Both the position numbers and the translations under genes were made by a program. From the NCBI GenBank assembly GCA_004026145.2, contig CP034991.1, forward strand, positions 15,337,744 to 15,401,743: a stretch of 64,000 bases of DNA. The letters run 5' to 3'. The notes beneath the pieces were generated by a model. The model searched no databases and was not told where the DNA came from. It was given only the letters and a program-made list of their open reading frames with translations. The stretch's first letter is position 1, and every line of letters starts with the position of its first letter. Source of the stretch: Takifugu bimaculatus (Eukaryota; Chordata; Actinopteri; Tetraodontiformes; Tetraodontidae). Shown here piece after piece: positions 30,671-41,586 of this stretch.

Positions 30671-33240
30671 GATCTCCTGGTGAGGACAGGAGCAGCTATT
30701 CTGTGTGGAGACAAAGGTCTGGTGGTGCAATTTCCTAATGGAATGAAACTGAATTGCTGTATTCCACACCAAGGTGTGAAGGGACAAATGCTGATGAGTG
30801 TGACACCCTCTCCAGAACAGGGGGTGTGGGCAGACATTTATTGGGGAGAACTTGAGCCTGAGACCTCACCTGGTGTCGGTGTTGTGGCATTGTTTCAGAG
30901 CTGGAGGCCCTGGTTGTCGATGCTGAGACCCTTTGCCCGCCAGTTGATCCCTATCATGGCACTCTATTTTACAACCGTGGGAATAATGAGGTGTATCAGG
31001 TTGCATTTAGAGAAAAGTTATAGGGAAATTTTTGGATGATTACATCACCGTGTTTGTGTGTTGGGCCTGAAGGTGTGGCTGCACAGGTCAACTTTGCTGA
31101 ACAAAATGAGTGGTATGAGAGACTGTAAAGGAAATGTTGTCATTTCTGGGTCTCACGAGCTATAGTAGACATTTTATTCCTACATATTCAGAAGTGACTA
31201 CGCCCCTACGTGCAATGGTGAATGAACAGGGAATGCGTGATTTGGCAGCCCGGCTAACATGGACAACTGAGGGAGAGAAAGTGTTAATTGCTCTTAAACA
31301 GGCACTCACGACATCTGCATGTTTTGCCATTCCGGAATATAAAGATACTTTCTTTTTGGATGTTTCTGGAGGAGAACATACAGTAAATGGTGTTCTCTTT
31401 CAGAAAAAAGGGGGTGAAAGGAAAGTTTTAATGTATGCAAATATAATGCTGGGCCCCATTGAAAACAGGCAGGCACAATGTGTAAGGCATGTAGCAGGTG
31501 TAGCAAAACTTTTACAAAAAACAGCACGTTTAGTGATGGTTACGCTCTGACAATTCTTACAACATAGAGTGTGGTATCACTGGTCAGCTCAGCAGCATTC
31601 ACCATGACCTCACTTAGACAGACCAGGATGGACAAGATTTTAACGGCACCACATATAACATACACATATGAAGGGATCAATATGGCAGATGGTATAGGAG
31701 AGGGCGAACCACACAGATGTGAGGAGAAAGTGAAGAAAGGTGAAAAAATCAGAGTAGACCTCAAGGCGGAGCCGTTAAAGGATCCAGATGAAATACTAAT
31801 CACAGATGGCTGTTGTTTCAGACACCCACAGGAGGGGCTGAAAGCTGAATATTCAATAGAAAATCGGAAGAAGATTTTGAGGAAGTGGAAACAGGAAACC
31901 TAACAGGTAAAGAGTCAGCACAACTTGCAGAATTGAAGGCAGTTATTAGAGCATTAGAAATATCAAAGGGAAAGAGAGTGACCATCTATACAGATTTAGC
32001 ATATGTAGTGGGAGCGATTCACTTAGAACTTTGTCAATGGTTCCCCTTCCGCGGGCAGGTTTTAACACAGCATCAGGCTCTCTTATAAAAATGAGGCAGA
32101 GATGAGGCAACTGACACAGGCACTCATGGAACCAGCAGAGGTCGCAGTCGTAAAGTGCAAAGGTCACAGCAAGGAGAACCATTAGAGGTAAAAGGTAATG
32201 ATGCGGCAGATCAGGCAGCATAGAAGGCGGCAGGTTATAAACCAATTTACAATTTGTTGTTAGTAGAGAAAACAGTTCAGGAAATTTCACCAAGATACGA
32301 CAGGGAAAGACTTGGTTGTGATCAAGAAGAAGCGTCTCCACATGAAAAAACAGTTTGGAAGGAAAAGGGGGGCTGTGAAAGTTGAAGGAATTTGGCGGGG
32401 CCCAGACGGAAGACCTGTTCTCCCGCCCGGTCTGTTAGATGCTGTTCTGGAAGATGCCCACGGCCTGACACACTGCAGGAAACCACGAATGATGCAGAGA
32501 ATGTTCAATATGCAAACACTTTAATGTAAAATCAACAATTCGACCACATGAGGGCAAGTTTCCAGTTGCCCCCATGACAGGGCAAGAAAAATTATAGATT
32601 TCACTGACATGATAGACCGAGTCAATGGGTTCCGATACCTCTTGGTGGCAGTGGATGCATACACTGGCTGCCCAGAGGCGGTTCCCGTAAAAGCAGAAGA
32701 TGCAAAAAGTGTTATTAAATTTTTGATTAATCCGACACACGGTTTCCCCAAACAAATTAGGTCTGATAATAGAACTCATTTTAAGAATAAAGATTTACAA
32801 GAAGTAGAGAAGGCGTTAGACGCAGGTAGAAAGAATGAATCAAACACTGAAGAGCAAAATTGGCAACATATGTGCTCACAGTGGAATGAAATGGACACAG
32901 GCGCTTCCAGTAGCCTTGATGTCAGTACGAAGCTCTGTTAGCTCCCGAACAGGATTCACCCCCTTTGAGCTCGAGAGGGGTGTTCTCTTTCCGGGACCAG
33001 GAGCAGAAAATCCATAGGCCAGCCCAGCACTTTTATGAAATATAAATCTTATTTTGTTCAACTAAAAACGACTCTCTCAGTTTTCTCCCAACAGGCAACC
33101 TCTGTAACAACAGTCAGTGAGGATCCAGGAATTCCACACACAGCTGAGTGGGTTCTTCTGAGAGTCATCAAGTGAAAGTGGTCAGAGCACAGGTGGACTG
33201 GTCCCTTTGAAGCTGTAGAGTGAACATCACATGTTAACCC
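30671..33240 (+). pseudogene. retroviral pol: linker, RT connection, RNase H, integrase, broken
   Basis: The protease-RT linker spans about 30680-31125. The fingers and palm of the polymerase, including YxDD, are not found: sequence jumps to the connection region (MLSFLGLTSYSRHFIPTYSE, 31134). RNase H keeps LITDGCCFRHP (31798), QLAELKAVIRALE, IYTDLAYVVG and a GHSK-type His block near 32160. Integrase keeps an HGLTHC remnant of its zinc domain, AVDAYTGCPEAVP, RSDNRTHF (Arg for the usual Gly) and VERMNQTL, but has lost part of the core between the second Asp and Glu. Its C-terminal WTGPFEAVE lies near 33200. Frameshifts and stops separate almost all blocks. Confidence 0.75.
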
Positions 33241-33370
33241 TAACATCCTAACATACTAACACCCAAACACATTAACCCTAACTCTAGTATCACTGGAATC
33301 AATGTACCCCAGCAGATAATTCACAGAGAACGCTTGGACAGATCCGGGAACATCTAAAGAAGATGGCACC

Positions 33371-33462
33371 ATGATTAAACTTCTATTATTCTTGATTACA
33401 GCAAAGGGAGCGGTCAGTGAATTGTTATATTGGCCTAGCTTGGGCTAGGCCAAAAGGGGGAT
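33371..33462 (+). other. possible env start, then polypurine tract
   Basis: An ATG at 33371 opens a hydrophobic stretch (MIKLLLFLIT) like the start of a signal peptide, where env would begin, but after about 25 codons the sequence runs into the polypurine tract AAAAGGGGGA (33452-33461). Almost all of env is therefore missing. The env reading rests on position alone. Confidence 0.4.
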
Positions 33463-34084
33463 TGAAGAGAATAATTTTATCTTGTTAGCATCTTTTATCT
33501 TATTAGCATGTTATACTATATGTTTTTGTTTTATGTTACAGTTATAGTAACATAGTATATAATCTTTAGTAGGAATACACATAAGCAAGTCAGTTGACCC
33601 TTCCTTGACATGAATACTGTTTAGACAGTTGGAGCCAGAAATGGTAGACCCTCATCGTAAAACGTAACAGCATAATTTACTGGTGATTGATAAGTTCCTG
33701 GACGGGAATATGACCTCTGACCTGGCCATTTGGGAAGACAATGGAGAAGAAGGACTGCACCAACACCAAATGAGGCTGGAAGAAGAAGATGAGGTCACCC
33801 AAGAAGAAGGACTGGATTGGACTAAATTAGCATCAATAATTTACATATGTTGCTCTATAAAAGACTGGGTCAAGGGATAGTTAGGTTGTCAGACTTCATG
33901 CCCTGACAATTGACTCTGTTGTTTGTAGGGTTATGAACTGGCCCAGAGCTCTGTTGTATTTGTATCTTGAATTGATTCTATGTGCTAAATACATTTTGAA
34001 ATTGGCAACATTTCTTTACTTGAAGTCTTCATTTAAAGAACACGCGGATTGGCAGTGACATACGAGAGGTATTGCAATTCAACA
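33463..34084 (+). repeat. 3' LTR of the endogenous retrovirus
   Basis: 622 bases from TGAAGAGAATAATTTT to GCAATTCAACA. It differs from the 5' LTR by several small indels and substitutions, for example in the 60 bases after TTTTGTTTTATGTTA. The flanking CTCC duplication follows. Confidence 0.9.
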
Positions 34085-34088
34085 CTCC

Positions 34089-34496
34089 CGGTAAACTCAC
34101 CAGCCTTCCGTCCCTGACCACGACTTCTTCCTTAGCGTTTTCTGGTTCCTTTCACCTGGTCCCGACGTTGCTGCTGCTTATCCCCAGTCTGCTCTGCTAA
34201 ATCGTCGGCCTCATCTCCTGGAAGCCCCTTTTTGTCACTCCTGCCCGCTGTAAACAGAACTGTACAGTTCCAAGGTTTCTCGTCCTCCCCCTCGGTTCCG
34301 CATTCTGGCTCTGCTCAACCCAATCCCCGAGCCTGAAACCCATAGACTTTGTGTGGGTCCTGAGCCTGAAGAACGAACTGTTTCCTGTGTTTCCTTGTCT
34401 GCCAGAGTTCTTGTTTGCCGTGTACTAATAAAGGTCATTACCAACGATCCCAGCTTTCCAGAGTGCTGCTTTTGGGTCTAAATTGCACCCGTCACA
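34089..34496 (+). repeat. Ty3/gypsy LTR, right part
   Basis: It continues the LTR cut at 25733. It contains the poly(A) signal in CTAATAAAGG near 34425 and ends GCACCCGTCACA. With the left part it has TG...CA ends, so TATA box and poly(A) signal now lie on opposite sides of an 8.35-kb retrovirus. Confidence 0.7.
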
Positions 34497-34497
34497 G

Positions 34498-34960
34498 GAC
34501 AGGGCCGCAGAAGGTCCTTAAACCCTCAGCAGGATCAGTATCTGCTCCTTTGTGCAAGGAGGAACAGGATGAGCACTGCCAGAGCCCTACAAAATTATCT
34601 CCACTGGTGGCCACTGGTGTGAATATTTGTGACCAAACAATCAGAAACAGGCTCCATGAGGGTGGCCTAAGGGCCCGACATCCTGTAGTGGGCCCTGTGC
34701 TCACTGCCCGGCACTGTAGAGCTCGATTGGCATTTGCCATAGACCACCAGAATTGGCAACTACGCCACTGGCGCTCTGTGCTCTTCGCCGATGAGAGCAG
34801 GTTCAACCTGAGCACATTTGACAGACGTGAAAGGGTCTGGAGATGCTGTGGAGAACGTTTTGCTGCCTGCAACATAACCAACAGCATGACCGGCTTGGTG
34901 GTTGGTCAGTGATGGTCTGGGGAGGCATATCCCTGGAAGGACGCACAGACCTCTACACCC
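34498..34960 (+). pseudogene. Tc1-type transposase fragment
   Basis: The frame reads DQTIRNRLHEGGLRARHPVV, RHCRARLAFAIDHQNWQLRH, VLFADESRFNLSTFDRRERV and, after a frameshift near 34890, SVMVWGGISLEGRTDLY. These are the second half of the paired DNA-binding region and the first part of the DDE domain, with the first catalytic Asp in ADESRF. The rest is replaced by L2 sequence near 34960. It differs from the Tc1 element at 57332 and belongs to another Tc1 subfamily. Confidence 0.75.
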
Positions 34961-37136
34961 TAGATCTAGTTCTGACTTATGGTGTTGAGGTAGAACATGT
35001 GTCAGTGTTCCCTCAGAATGCACTCCTGTCAGACCATTCTTTGATCACTTTTACATTTATGATTAAGGATTCTTCTATGCTCAGAGCACAGTCTTACTAT
35101 AGCAGATGTCTTTCAGATAATGCTGTAGCTAAGTTTAAGGAAGTGATCCCTGTGCTAATCCCAGGACCACTGTGTGTTTCCCCAGGGATCTATCATTATA
35201 ATCTTAGCCCTGCTGAGGTTGACTCTATTGCTGAAGGTGCAGCAACCTCACTGCGAACCACGCTTGATTCTGTTGCCCCCCAAAAAAGAAAATAATAAAT
35301 CAGAGGAGGTGTGACCCCTGGTATAATTCACATATCAGGACCCTCAAGTAGAAAGTGTGAAGACTAGAAAGGAAGTGGTATTCTTGTAAAATAGATAGCT
35401 ATCATGTAGCCTGGAAAGACTGTCTAGTAGTTTACAAAAAGTCCCTTCATAAGGCTAGGACAGCTTATTTTTCTTCTTTAATTGAAGAAAACAAGAACAG
35501 CACTTTTCAGCACTGTGGCCAAATTAACCAAGAGTCAAAGTGTTTTAGATCCACATATCCCTTCTTCCCTTAGTGGTGAAGATTTCATGAGCTTCTCCAC
35601 TGATAAAGTTTGAGCTATCAGAGAAAAAGCTAACCAGGCCATCCCAACAACTGGACCATCACCAGATTTGCTGACTGTGGGAACATACAGGTTCTCCAAT
35701 GAGCCCTTAAACTCCTTCAGCCATATATATTTTTCTGAGGTGTCTTCGACAATTCAGAAATCCAAGTCCGCCATGTGTCTTTTAGATCCCATCCCAACAC
35801 ACCTGTTGAAGGATCTTTTACCAACAATAGACAGATCTATCCTGGACCAGATCAGTTGTTCTTTAATGACAGGTTATGTACCCCGGCCCTACAAGGTGGC
35901 AGTGATTAAGACGTTGCTTAAAAAACCATCACTAGATCCGGACATACTAGCAAATTATAGGCCGATATCCAACCTTCCTTTTATCTCTAAAATTCTTGAG
36001 AAGGTTGTGGGGACTCAGTTACAGGAGCACCTGCAGAGGAACAGCCTGTTTGAGATGCTTCAGTCAGGCTTTAGAGCTCATCACAGCACAGAAACAGCAC
36101 TTATTAAAGTTACTAATGATCTTCTTATAGCTTCACATCATGGACTGGTTTCTATGCTGGTTCTGCTGGACCTCAGTGCTGCTTTTGATACAGTTGATCA
36201 CAGCATCCTGTTATAGAGACTGGAACATATGATTGGGATTAAAGGGACAGCATTAGACTGGTTTAGATCATATTTATCTGATAGATACCAGTTTGCTCAT
36301 GTCCATGGTGTTCCCTCTTCATACAGTAGGGTTAGCCATGGAGTTCCACAAGGTTCTGTACTTGGACCAATCCTTTTCACCTGTACATGCTTCCCTTAGG
36401 AAACATTATTCGGCAGCATGGGATAAATTTTCATTGTTATGCTGATGACACTCAGCTATATTTATCCATGAAACCAGAGGAGACAGAGAAGTTAGTGAAG
36501 CTTCAGACCTGTCTTGAAGACATAAAGTCCTGGATATCTTCAAATTTCCTCCCCCTTAACTCTGGAAAAACTGAGGTCATGGTGTTTGGTCCTGAACCTC
36601 TCAGGGATAGATTAGATCACATGATCACTCCAGATGGTATCTTTTTAACATCTAGTCTCTCTGTGAGGAATCTTGGAGTAACTTTTGATCAAAATTTCTC
36701 CTTCAACTCACACATTAAAACAGTCTCTAGAAGTGCTTTTTTTCACCTGAGAAACATCACAAGGATAAGGAAACTACTTACACGGCAAGATTCTGAAAAG
36801 TTAGTCCATGCATTTGTTACTTCCAGGCTGGACTATTGTAATTCTTTATCATCAGGGTGTCCAAACACCTCTTTAAGAAGCCTCCAGCTGATCCAAAATG
36901 CTGCAGCTAGATTTCTGACAGGTATTGACAAAAGAGATCACATTACTCCTGTACTGGCGTCTCTTCATTGGCTGCCTGTTAAATTTAGAATAACTTTCAA
37001 AATCCTTCTTCTGACCTACAAGGTCCTCAGAGGCCTAGCTCCATCCTACCTGGAGGAGCTAGTGACACCTTACCAGCCCAATAGACCGCTCTGCTCTCAG
37101 AATGCTGGTCTACTTGTGGTCCCCAGAGTCTCTTGA
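34961..37136 (+). pseudogene. L2 ORF2 (endonuclease and reverse transcriptase), broken
   Basis: Three open pieces are seen: 34961-35295 (end of endonuclease; LSPAEVDSIAEG), 35668-36216 (polymerase fingers and palm; DPIPTHLLKD, ANYRPISNLPFISKILEK, LVLLDLSAAFDTVDHSILL) and 36387-37136 (YADDTQLYLSM and the C-terminal region). The gaps hold frameshifts, a TAG in place of a Leu or His codon after HSILL, and a one-base loss near 36382. The last piece stops early at 37136 compared with the copy at 8904. It is not functional. Confidence 0.8.
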
Positions 37137-37910
37137 AGTAGAATAGGGGGTTGAGCATTTAGCTACCAGGTCCCCCTGCTGTGGAACCAGCTCCCTGTCC
37201 AGGTATGGGAGGCTGACTCCATTTCTACTTTTAAAATTAGGCTTAAAACTACCTCTTTGAAAAAGCTTATTGTCATTAATAGTGTAGTCCCAGTTACTAC
37301 CATAGACAGACAAATTATCATAATTAGGGGGTCGTCTAATCATTAGGTTAACATCTTAGCAATGCTGTTATAGGCCAAGGCTGCCGGGGTCCAGAAACAT
37401 GATCACCTGACAGGCCTCTGTCACCCCACTGGGTCATGGTTTCCTCTCCTCTCCTCTCCTCCCTCCTCATCAAGTAGACTAGTGATGCTATTTCTTGTGT
37501 AGTTTTTCTGCTTCCCCCCCCCCCTTTCTGTACTCATCTACAGGTATCGCCGCCTTCAGAGCTGCATACTGACCTTCGGCCCTGCTGACCCACTCAACCT
37601 AACTCCACCGGCAGCACAATTTACTTAATGTATTTTTGTATGTATTCTCTATGATCTATGTCTATTCTCTCCTCTACCTCACCTCTTCCCCCCTCTCCTC
37701 TACATCTCATCACATCTCCTCTCCTCTCTATTCTATCCTCTACCTGTCCTCCCCCCTTCTCCTCTCTCTACATTAGCAGGAGGGTCCCCCTACATGAGCC
37801 TGGTCCTGCTCAAGGTTTCTTCCTGTTAAAGGGGAGTTTTTCCTTGCCACTGTTGCTTGTTTGGGGTTAGGCCCTGGGATTCTGTAAAGCGCTTAGAAAC
37901 AATTTGATTG

Positions 37911-38533
37911 TGAAGAGAATTATTTTATCTTGTTAGCATCTTTTATCTTATTAGCATGTGTTATACTATATGTTTTTGTTTTATGTTACAGTTAGTTCAG
38001 AAGTTAGGGATAGTATATAATCTTTAGTAGGAATACACATAAGCAAGTCAGTTGACCCTTCTTTGACATGAATACTGCTTAGACAGTTGGAGCCAGGCAC
38101 ACAGGAAATGGTAGACCCCCATCGTAAAACGTAACAGCATAATTTACTGGTGATTGATAAGTTCCTGGACAGGATCTGGCCATCTGAGAAGACAATGGAG
38201 AAGAAGGACTGCACCAACACCAAATGAGGCTGGAAGAAGATGAGGTCACCCAAGAAGAAGGACTAGATTGGACTGAATTAGCATCAATAATTAACATATG
38301 TCTTTCTATAAAAGACTGGGTCAAGGGATAGTTAGGTTGTCAGACTTCATGCCCTGACAATTGACTCTGTTGTTGCTCGGGTTATGAACTGGCCCGGAGC
38401 TCTAATATTTGTATCTTGAATTGATTCTATGTGCTAAATACATTTTGAAATTGGCAACATTTGTTTACTTGAAGTCTTCATTTAAAGAACACGCGGATTG
38501 GCAGTGACACACGAGAGGTAATGCAATCCAACT
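37911..38533 (+). repeat. solo LTR of the endogenous retrovirus family
   Basis: 623 bases starting TGAAGAGAATTATTTTATC and ending GCAATCCAACT (last base changed from A). Target duplication ATTG at 37907-37910 and 38534-38537. It lies inside the 3' tail of the L2, so the LTR came after that LINE. It is left from recombination between two LTRs. Confidence 0.85.
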
Positions 38534-38573
38534 ATTGTAAGAGATGCTATATAAATAAAATTGAATTAAAACA

Positions 38574-39121
38574 TCCACCTCCAGACTCCAGCCATGGTAA
38601 AATCAATGTGAAGTTTATAATTCTTTTCAGAAAGGGGTGAATTATGGTCATCTTAAACTATTTCAAAATAAAGGGGGTAATAAAAAGCATACTCAGCCAG
38701 CATTGTTTTTGTTCTTACAATTTGATGACATCTTGAGAATATATGCCATTATATCATGGTGTGAAAATTGTTACTTGACTTTAATTGTTTTAGTAATAAG
38801 CTTTTTATTTTATAAAGTTATTTTTTGGGGGAAAATACATTTCACTGATTGTGTCCAAGCTGCTGCAGTGACTGTTAGAATGAGGCAGTGTTTAAATAAT
38901 TTAGAATGTATAATACTTTAATAAAAACCCAGCAAAAGAACTAATATGAAATAGTGTTGTTTCTGTATGAGGTGGTAATCATGAAATAGCTCCAATGATG
39001 AATCAATTAAGACAAGGTGGTGTCTTCTTTGAAAAATGAGTGTTCCTCTGGAGTTATTGAGCTCTTAATGCCGAATCTTAGAATATCTTTGAGTGTAAAA
39101 TAAAAAAAGTTTGTTTCCGAA
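38574..39121. other. no gene seen
   Basis: No exon or known repeat was recognised between the L2 tail and the next LTR-like unit. Confidence 0.5.
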
Positions 39122-40148
39122 TGTGGCGGGGCCCAGAATATCTCCTCTCTAAATCGACAACGACACCCCAGGAATTCCACCTGGAGTATTATTATCAAGG
39201 CCGCACAAGTGTTTTCTAATGAGGATAAGAGACTGCTTTAATGTGCAAAATTAACACTTTTATTTCCGGATATCCGCTAACAATTGCTAAAATACTCACA
39301 CACCCATCGTGCAGATATTAAATTCATATTCAAGATTTAACAGTTATCTTTAAAACACCTGCACCCCACAGGGTAGGCTCGGCACCACTTAGAAAATAAC
39401 AGAAAACGTACACAATAATAGAACCCAAATAAACATACAAAAATAACCCACACAGCACGCAAATAACACAATCAAATCCAAATAACATGCAAAAATAACC
39501 CACACGAGCAAAGAGCAGACTTAATCAAACCCAAATAAACATGCAAAAATAACCCACACAAACAACGATCACAAATCAACCCCAAATCCCTCTCCCCGCA
39601 ACAAAACGTTAAACCAAAATAAAGGCAATCCTCGCCCGCCTAGAGGCGCAGTTCACTCACACACACGATGATACCTCGCAGAGGTAGACAGGAGTGACAG
39701 TCGGGAGCATACGCGATAAACGCGATGCGGAGGGCAAAACAGCAGCCGGCCAACAGCAACGGGGGGAAAGCGCACTAGAGCCGGCACCTGTAACAATTTC
39801 TCCTGTTAAGAGAGAAAGCAATTTTAGGTTGCTGACAATTTCCCATATGGTGAGGCTAAAAGCAGCCGCTACGTACCGTCAGGTAAGGGAAAGAAATCTC
39901 TAAAGTGGAGACGCACACCGAGCCACCACAGCGTTCCCGCTAGCAGGGCCAAACAGCCGACGAACCAAAGACACCCACGGCTCCCCAGCTCTGATGACAG
40001 CAGACCCAGGTGCGCATGGGATAGCACAGCCCGACCGCACAGCAATCAAATTAGGAGGACCAAGTGAGCTGTGGCGTGGCACCCAAAAGCTCGACAACAA
40101 GAAAGAGCAGCCAGTGCAGCACAGTCTCCTTTTAAGGGGAACGCCACA
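39122..40148 (-). repeat. antisense solo LTR-like unit, related to 29128-30215
   Basis: On the plus strand it begins TGTGGCGGGGCC, and its first 80 bases or so share spaced motifs with the LTR at 29128 (CGACAACGACACC; CCAGGAATTCCACCTGG). On the minus strand it has a TTAAAAGG box near 40131 and short TGTGGC...GCCACA ends. No clear target duplication was found, so the ends are approximate. It is AT-rich in its first half and CpG-rich in its second. Confidence 0.45.
39423..39562. repeat. three spaced direct repeats
   Basis: A 30-odd-base unit with AAATAACATGCAAAAATAAC and CCCACAC is repeated three times (about 39425, 39475 and 39530), with unrelated spacers of about 20 bases. Confidence 0.7.
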
Positions 40149-40304
40149 GCTGCAACTGCCTGCTAGCAAAATTATTACGTTAAAAAACGCTAGTTGACTA
40201 GGACAAATGAGTCAGTTAACATTTGTAAAATTTTAAATAATAGCACATCTTAATAATAGCACATATCCGCGGGCCTCGATCCGCTACTGTATGTCAAAGT
40301 CAGG

Positions 40305-40396
40305 CCTCGAGGGCCACGATACTGCCGGGTTTTCTGTCCTACCAGGCTGAAAATGCATTCAGTGGGATAGAAAACCCGGCTGGATTATGCCCTCGA
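40305..40396. repeat. fold-back repeat of about 92 bases
   Basis: TCGAGGGC...GCCGGGTTTTCT (40308-40336) pairs with AGAAAACCCGGC...GCCCTCGA (40369-40396), with a loop of about 30 bases. The shape is that of a very short fold-back or MITE-like repeat. No target duplication is clear. Confidence 0.65.
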
Positions 40397-40689
40397 TGCG
40401 CGTTCACATTGTCGAAAATAATACGCCAGAACTCAGGTGAAAAGAGAAATTGAAAAAGGGAACACAATGTTTTAAATAGGGGTGATTTTAATAATCTTGA
40501 TAATAGATTTATGTAGCCACAAACCATTTATTGCCTGAGTTATAGACGTCTCTTTTGCCAAGTTAGACTATGGAAAATAATTTGGTGGGCCCAATGGAAG
40601 CGCGTGACCGATGCCGTCCATGCAGTACCAAGTTTGGCCAACAGGGCTCATAGTTCAAATTCTGAGGCGCTTCATAGATCCAGCTACGT

Positions 40690-40943
40690 TGTTATTTGGC
40701 GCATGCGCAAAGCCGAGACTGCGCTGGGCGCACTTCGGGCTGACTTTGGAAGAGATCGTATCGTTATTAATAATATATGAAACGAGTTTTGTGACGGACA
40801 TAAAGTAATGTTTTTATGTTTCCAGCGTTCCAAACGGCGCAGACTTGTGCATTTTCATTGAAGCGCGTTCATTCTTCTGGTAATCGGGCGTGTCGTTTGT
40901 GTAGGCGGAATGTTAAGACAGCGAACACGTTAGCTAGCCTCGG
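40690..40943 (+). promoter_or_regulatory. ppm1f: ppm1f promoter and non-coding first exon
   Basis: The sequence becomes CpG-rich. GCGCATGCGC at 40699-40708 is a perfect NRF1-type site. A good donor, CTCGG followed by GTAAGAC at 40944, ends a probable 5' UTR exon; the matching acceptor is CCTGTCAG at 41531, upstream of the ATG at 41587. No TATA box is seen, as is common for broadly expressed genes. The start point of transcription is inferred. Confidence 0.55.
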
Positions 40944-41586
40944 GTAAGACAAACAAAGAAAATATTTAAGAAATTCCCGTCAACAGTTTTTATGTGTCTC
41001 GACGTATCACGGTCGAGTCAGGAGTTTTTGCTGCTTGTTTTAATGTTTGTTATTAATTTATATTTTATTCCGAATCTCAGGTAACTGATAATTTCTTGCT
41101 ACCATAAACTATATAATAATAGATATTTGAAAATTTAGACCAACCGGTGTGTTTCAATTGACTGTTATCATTGAAATGTGTTTAACAATCTGTTTATTAT
41201 TAATTTAAGATGCGTTATTCTGTAAATGTCCAAAATGTTAAAATTACCTTTTTTGGCAGCCCAAATAGCTAATTAAAAGAGTTACTGTGACCTTTGGTAG
41301 AGTTTGAAAGGCATTTACTTTTCTAATAACATAATTTCAGCTATACACTTATACTATGTCTCAATAAAATCTAAAATTTAAATTACTGATGTCAGCTTCT
41401 ACCAAGTTACAAGATTTGTTTTAAAGTTTAATGATTGATTAGATTCTTGATTCTTTGATTGGTTTAAATTCATTGTCCAGGGGTATTTTTTGTTTAATGT
41501 GTTTTCTATTACTTGCATACGATCCTGTCAGATTCCAAACCACAGCTCACTGGACCCGTGTGTGGTGAATCTACTGCTTCTGAAAC

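Larger units (their letters stand above)
25734..34084 (+). mobile_element. endogenous retrovirus, class I (gamma/epsilon-like), defective
   Basis: It has two LTRs, a tRNA-Trp-type primer site, gag, protease and partial pol, a polypurine tract, and a 4-base target duplication CTCC (25730-25733 and 34085-34088), and lies inside a gypsy LTR. The 4-base duplication and the gag-pol layout fit gamma/epsilon-type viruses. It is dead: gag has frameshifts, the reverse transcriptase palm is missing, integrase is shortened and broken, env is reduced to a possible first few codons, and a foreign solo LTR sits in the nucleocapsid. The LTRs differ by several indels, so the insertion is not recent. Confidence 0.9.
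34961..38573 (+). mobile_element. L2/Maui-like LINE, 5'-truncated, tail split by a solo LTR
   Basis: The longest sense L2 here. It starts in the endonuclease (LVLTYGVEVEHVSVF, SDHSLITF), runs through reverse transcriptase and has a 3' UTR with the usual L2 landmarks. Its tail is interrupted by a solo LTR (37911-38533) and finishes at 38538-38573 with GCTATATAAATAAAATTGAA. The Tc1-L2 junction at about 34960 is CTCTACACCCTAGATCTAG, which joins the two proteins in a chance common frame. Confidence 0.85.

Noticed and set aside
33371..33462. A functional env gene
   Set aside because: Only about 25 codons of hydrophobic sequence precede the polypurine tract, with no surface or transmembrane domain.
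39900..40169. 89-residue minus-strand frame
   Set aside because: It lies within the LTR-like unit at 39122-40148 and has no domain or splice context.
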